Shown here: positions 21,610-21,705 of the stretch, piece by piece
Numbering within the stretch: the stretch's first letter is position 1
How the letters are laid out: each line of letters starts with the position of its first letter
Source of the DNA: a bacterium UBP6_UBA1177
GTDB lineage: Bacteria > UBP6 > UBA1177
Assembly (NCBI GenBank): GCA_002310995.1
Contig: DBYV01000026.1
Location: forward strand, 276-21,980
DNA: 21,705 bases
Direction of reading: 5' to 3'
Position numbers and translations under genes: made by a program
Notes under the pieces: model-generated
What the model saw: only the letters and a program-made list of their open reading frames with translations
Database searches by the model: none
Told to the model about the DNA's origin: nothing

Positions 21610-21705
21610 TTATTTTTTCTTTTTCATAAGATTGCGTCTCGGACCTTTTCTCGTTCTTGCGTTGGTGCGGGTTCTCTGACCTCTGCACGGAAGACCTCTT
21701 CTGTG
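21610..21705 (-). CDS. rpsM: 30S ribosomal protein S13, C-terminal fragment (cut by the window edge)
   Basis: The last 31 codons of rpsM run in from the right edge. They encode HRRGLPCRGQRTRTNARTRKGPRR and then a short basic tail ending in four Lys. HRRGLPxRGQRTxTNARTRKGP is the hallmark S13 C-terminus that contacts rRNA and tRNA. The stop TAA (21610-21612) is followed directly by TAG. The gene is first in the visible part of the alpha operon, in the expected rpsM-rpsK-rpsD-rpoA-rplQ order. Confidence 0.95.
   Translation of the reverse strand, partial: HRRGLPCRGQRTRTNARTRKGPRRNLMKKKK

Overview
The window looks like a chromosomal segment of a Gram-negative, probably anaerobic or facultative bacterium with moderately AT-rich DNA. 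The grounds are several lipoprotein signal peptides, genes for an LPS-type diacetamido sugar, an oxygen-sensitive radical-SAM activase (NrdG type) and a canonical rpsM-rpsK-rpsD-rpoA-rplQ block. Asp/Cys-rich lipoproteins, a Kazal-like lipoprotein and a 'CDNGIDD..NGKVDCADDDC' calcium-loop-like linker resemble surface proteins of Myxococcota and other former deltaproteobacteria. That assignment is an inference from protein style, not from a marker-gene tree. Non-ATG starts (TTG, GTG) are frequent. No rRNA, tRNA, CRISPR array, insertion sequence or prophage gene was seen.

Layout. (1) 1-4448, minus strand: an apparent five-gene operon wbpB - wbpD - thioredoxin-like - large Cys-rich lipoprotein - aqpZ, with gene spacings from -4 to +18 nt. 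At the far left a strong promoter reads out of the window. (2) 4449-4665: a divergent promoter region, then a plus-strand lipoprotein with three thioredoxin-fold domains (4666-6237), a rho-independent terminator and a small 8-bp tandem repeat. (3) 6339-9148, minus: trkA-trkH potassium uptake, translationally coupled. (4) Divergent from trkA, a membrane class III nucleotide cyclase (9304-11382) whose candidate promoter shares its -35 region with that of trkA. (5) 11397-14017, minus: ECF sigma factor - zinc-finger/FecR anti-sigma - Kazal-like lipoprotein, with overlapping or closely spaced genes. (6) 14119-17279, minus: SDR oxidoreductase - NrdG-type activase - UbiB/ABC1 kinase-like protein. (7) 17404-21705, minus: rpsM (partial), rpsK, rpsD, rpoA, rplQ, a terminator, then rsmA (ksgA) and panB coupled by ATGA.

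How the genes fit together. WbpB and WbpD catalyse two steps of UDP-2,3-diacetamido-hexuronic acid synthesis; the partner enzymes must lie elsewhere. TrkA and TrkH form a potassium uptake system. The sigma/anti-sigma/lipoprotein trio has the layout of an envelope-sensing transcription switch. The ribosomal/RNA polymerase block supplies core functions and leads into the 16S rRNA dimethylase and pantothenate synthesis.

Most notable observations: a repeated promoter architecture (-10 box, then a 5-8 nt G/C block, then usually a T-run) at five or six independent sites; a lipoprotein with seven GDPIM repeats and four six-cysteine modules; a tri-domain redox-fold lipoprotein whose outer domains have CPYG in place of CxxC; a thioredoxin-like protein with one active-site Cys replaced; a class IIIb-type cyclase with an unusual membrane domain; the ECF/FecR/Kazal operon; and a terminator hairpin that contains a misleading ATG upstream of rsmA.
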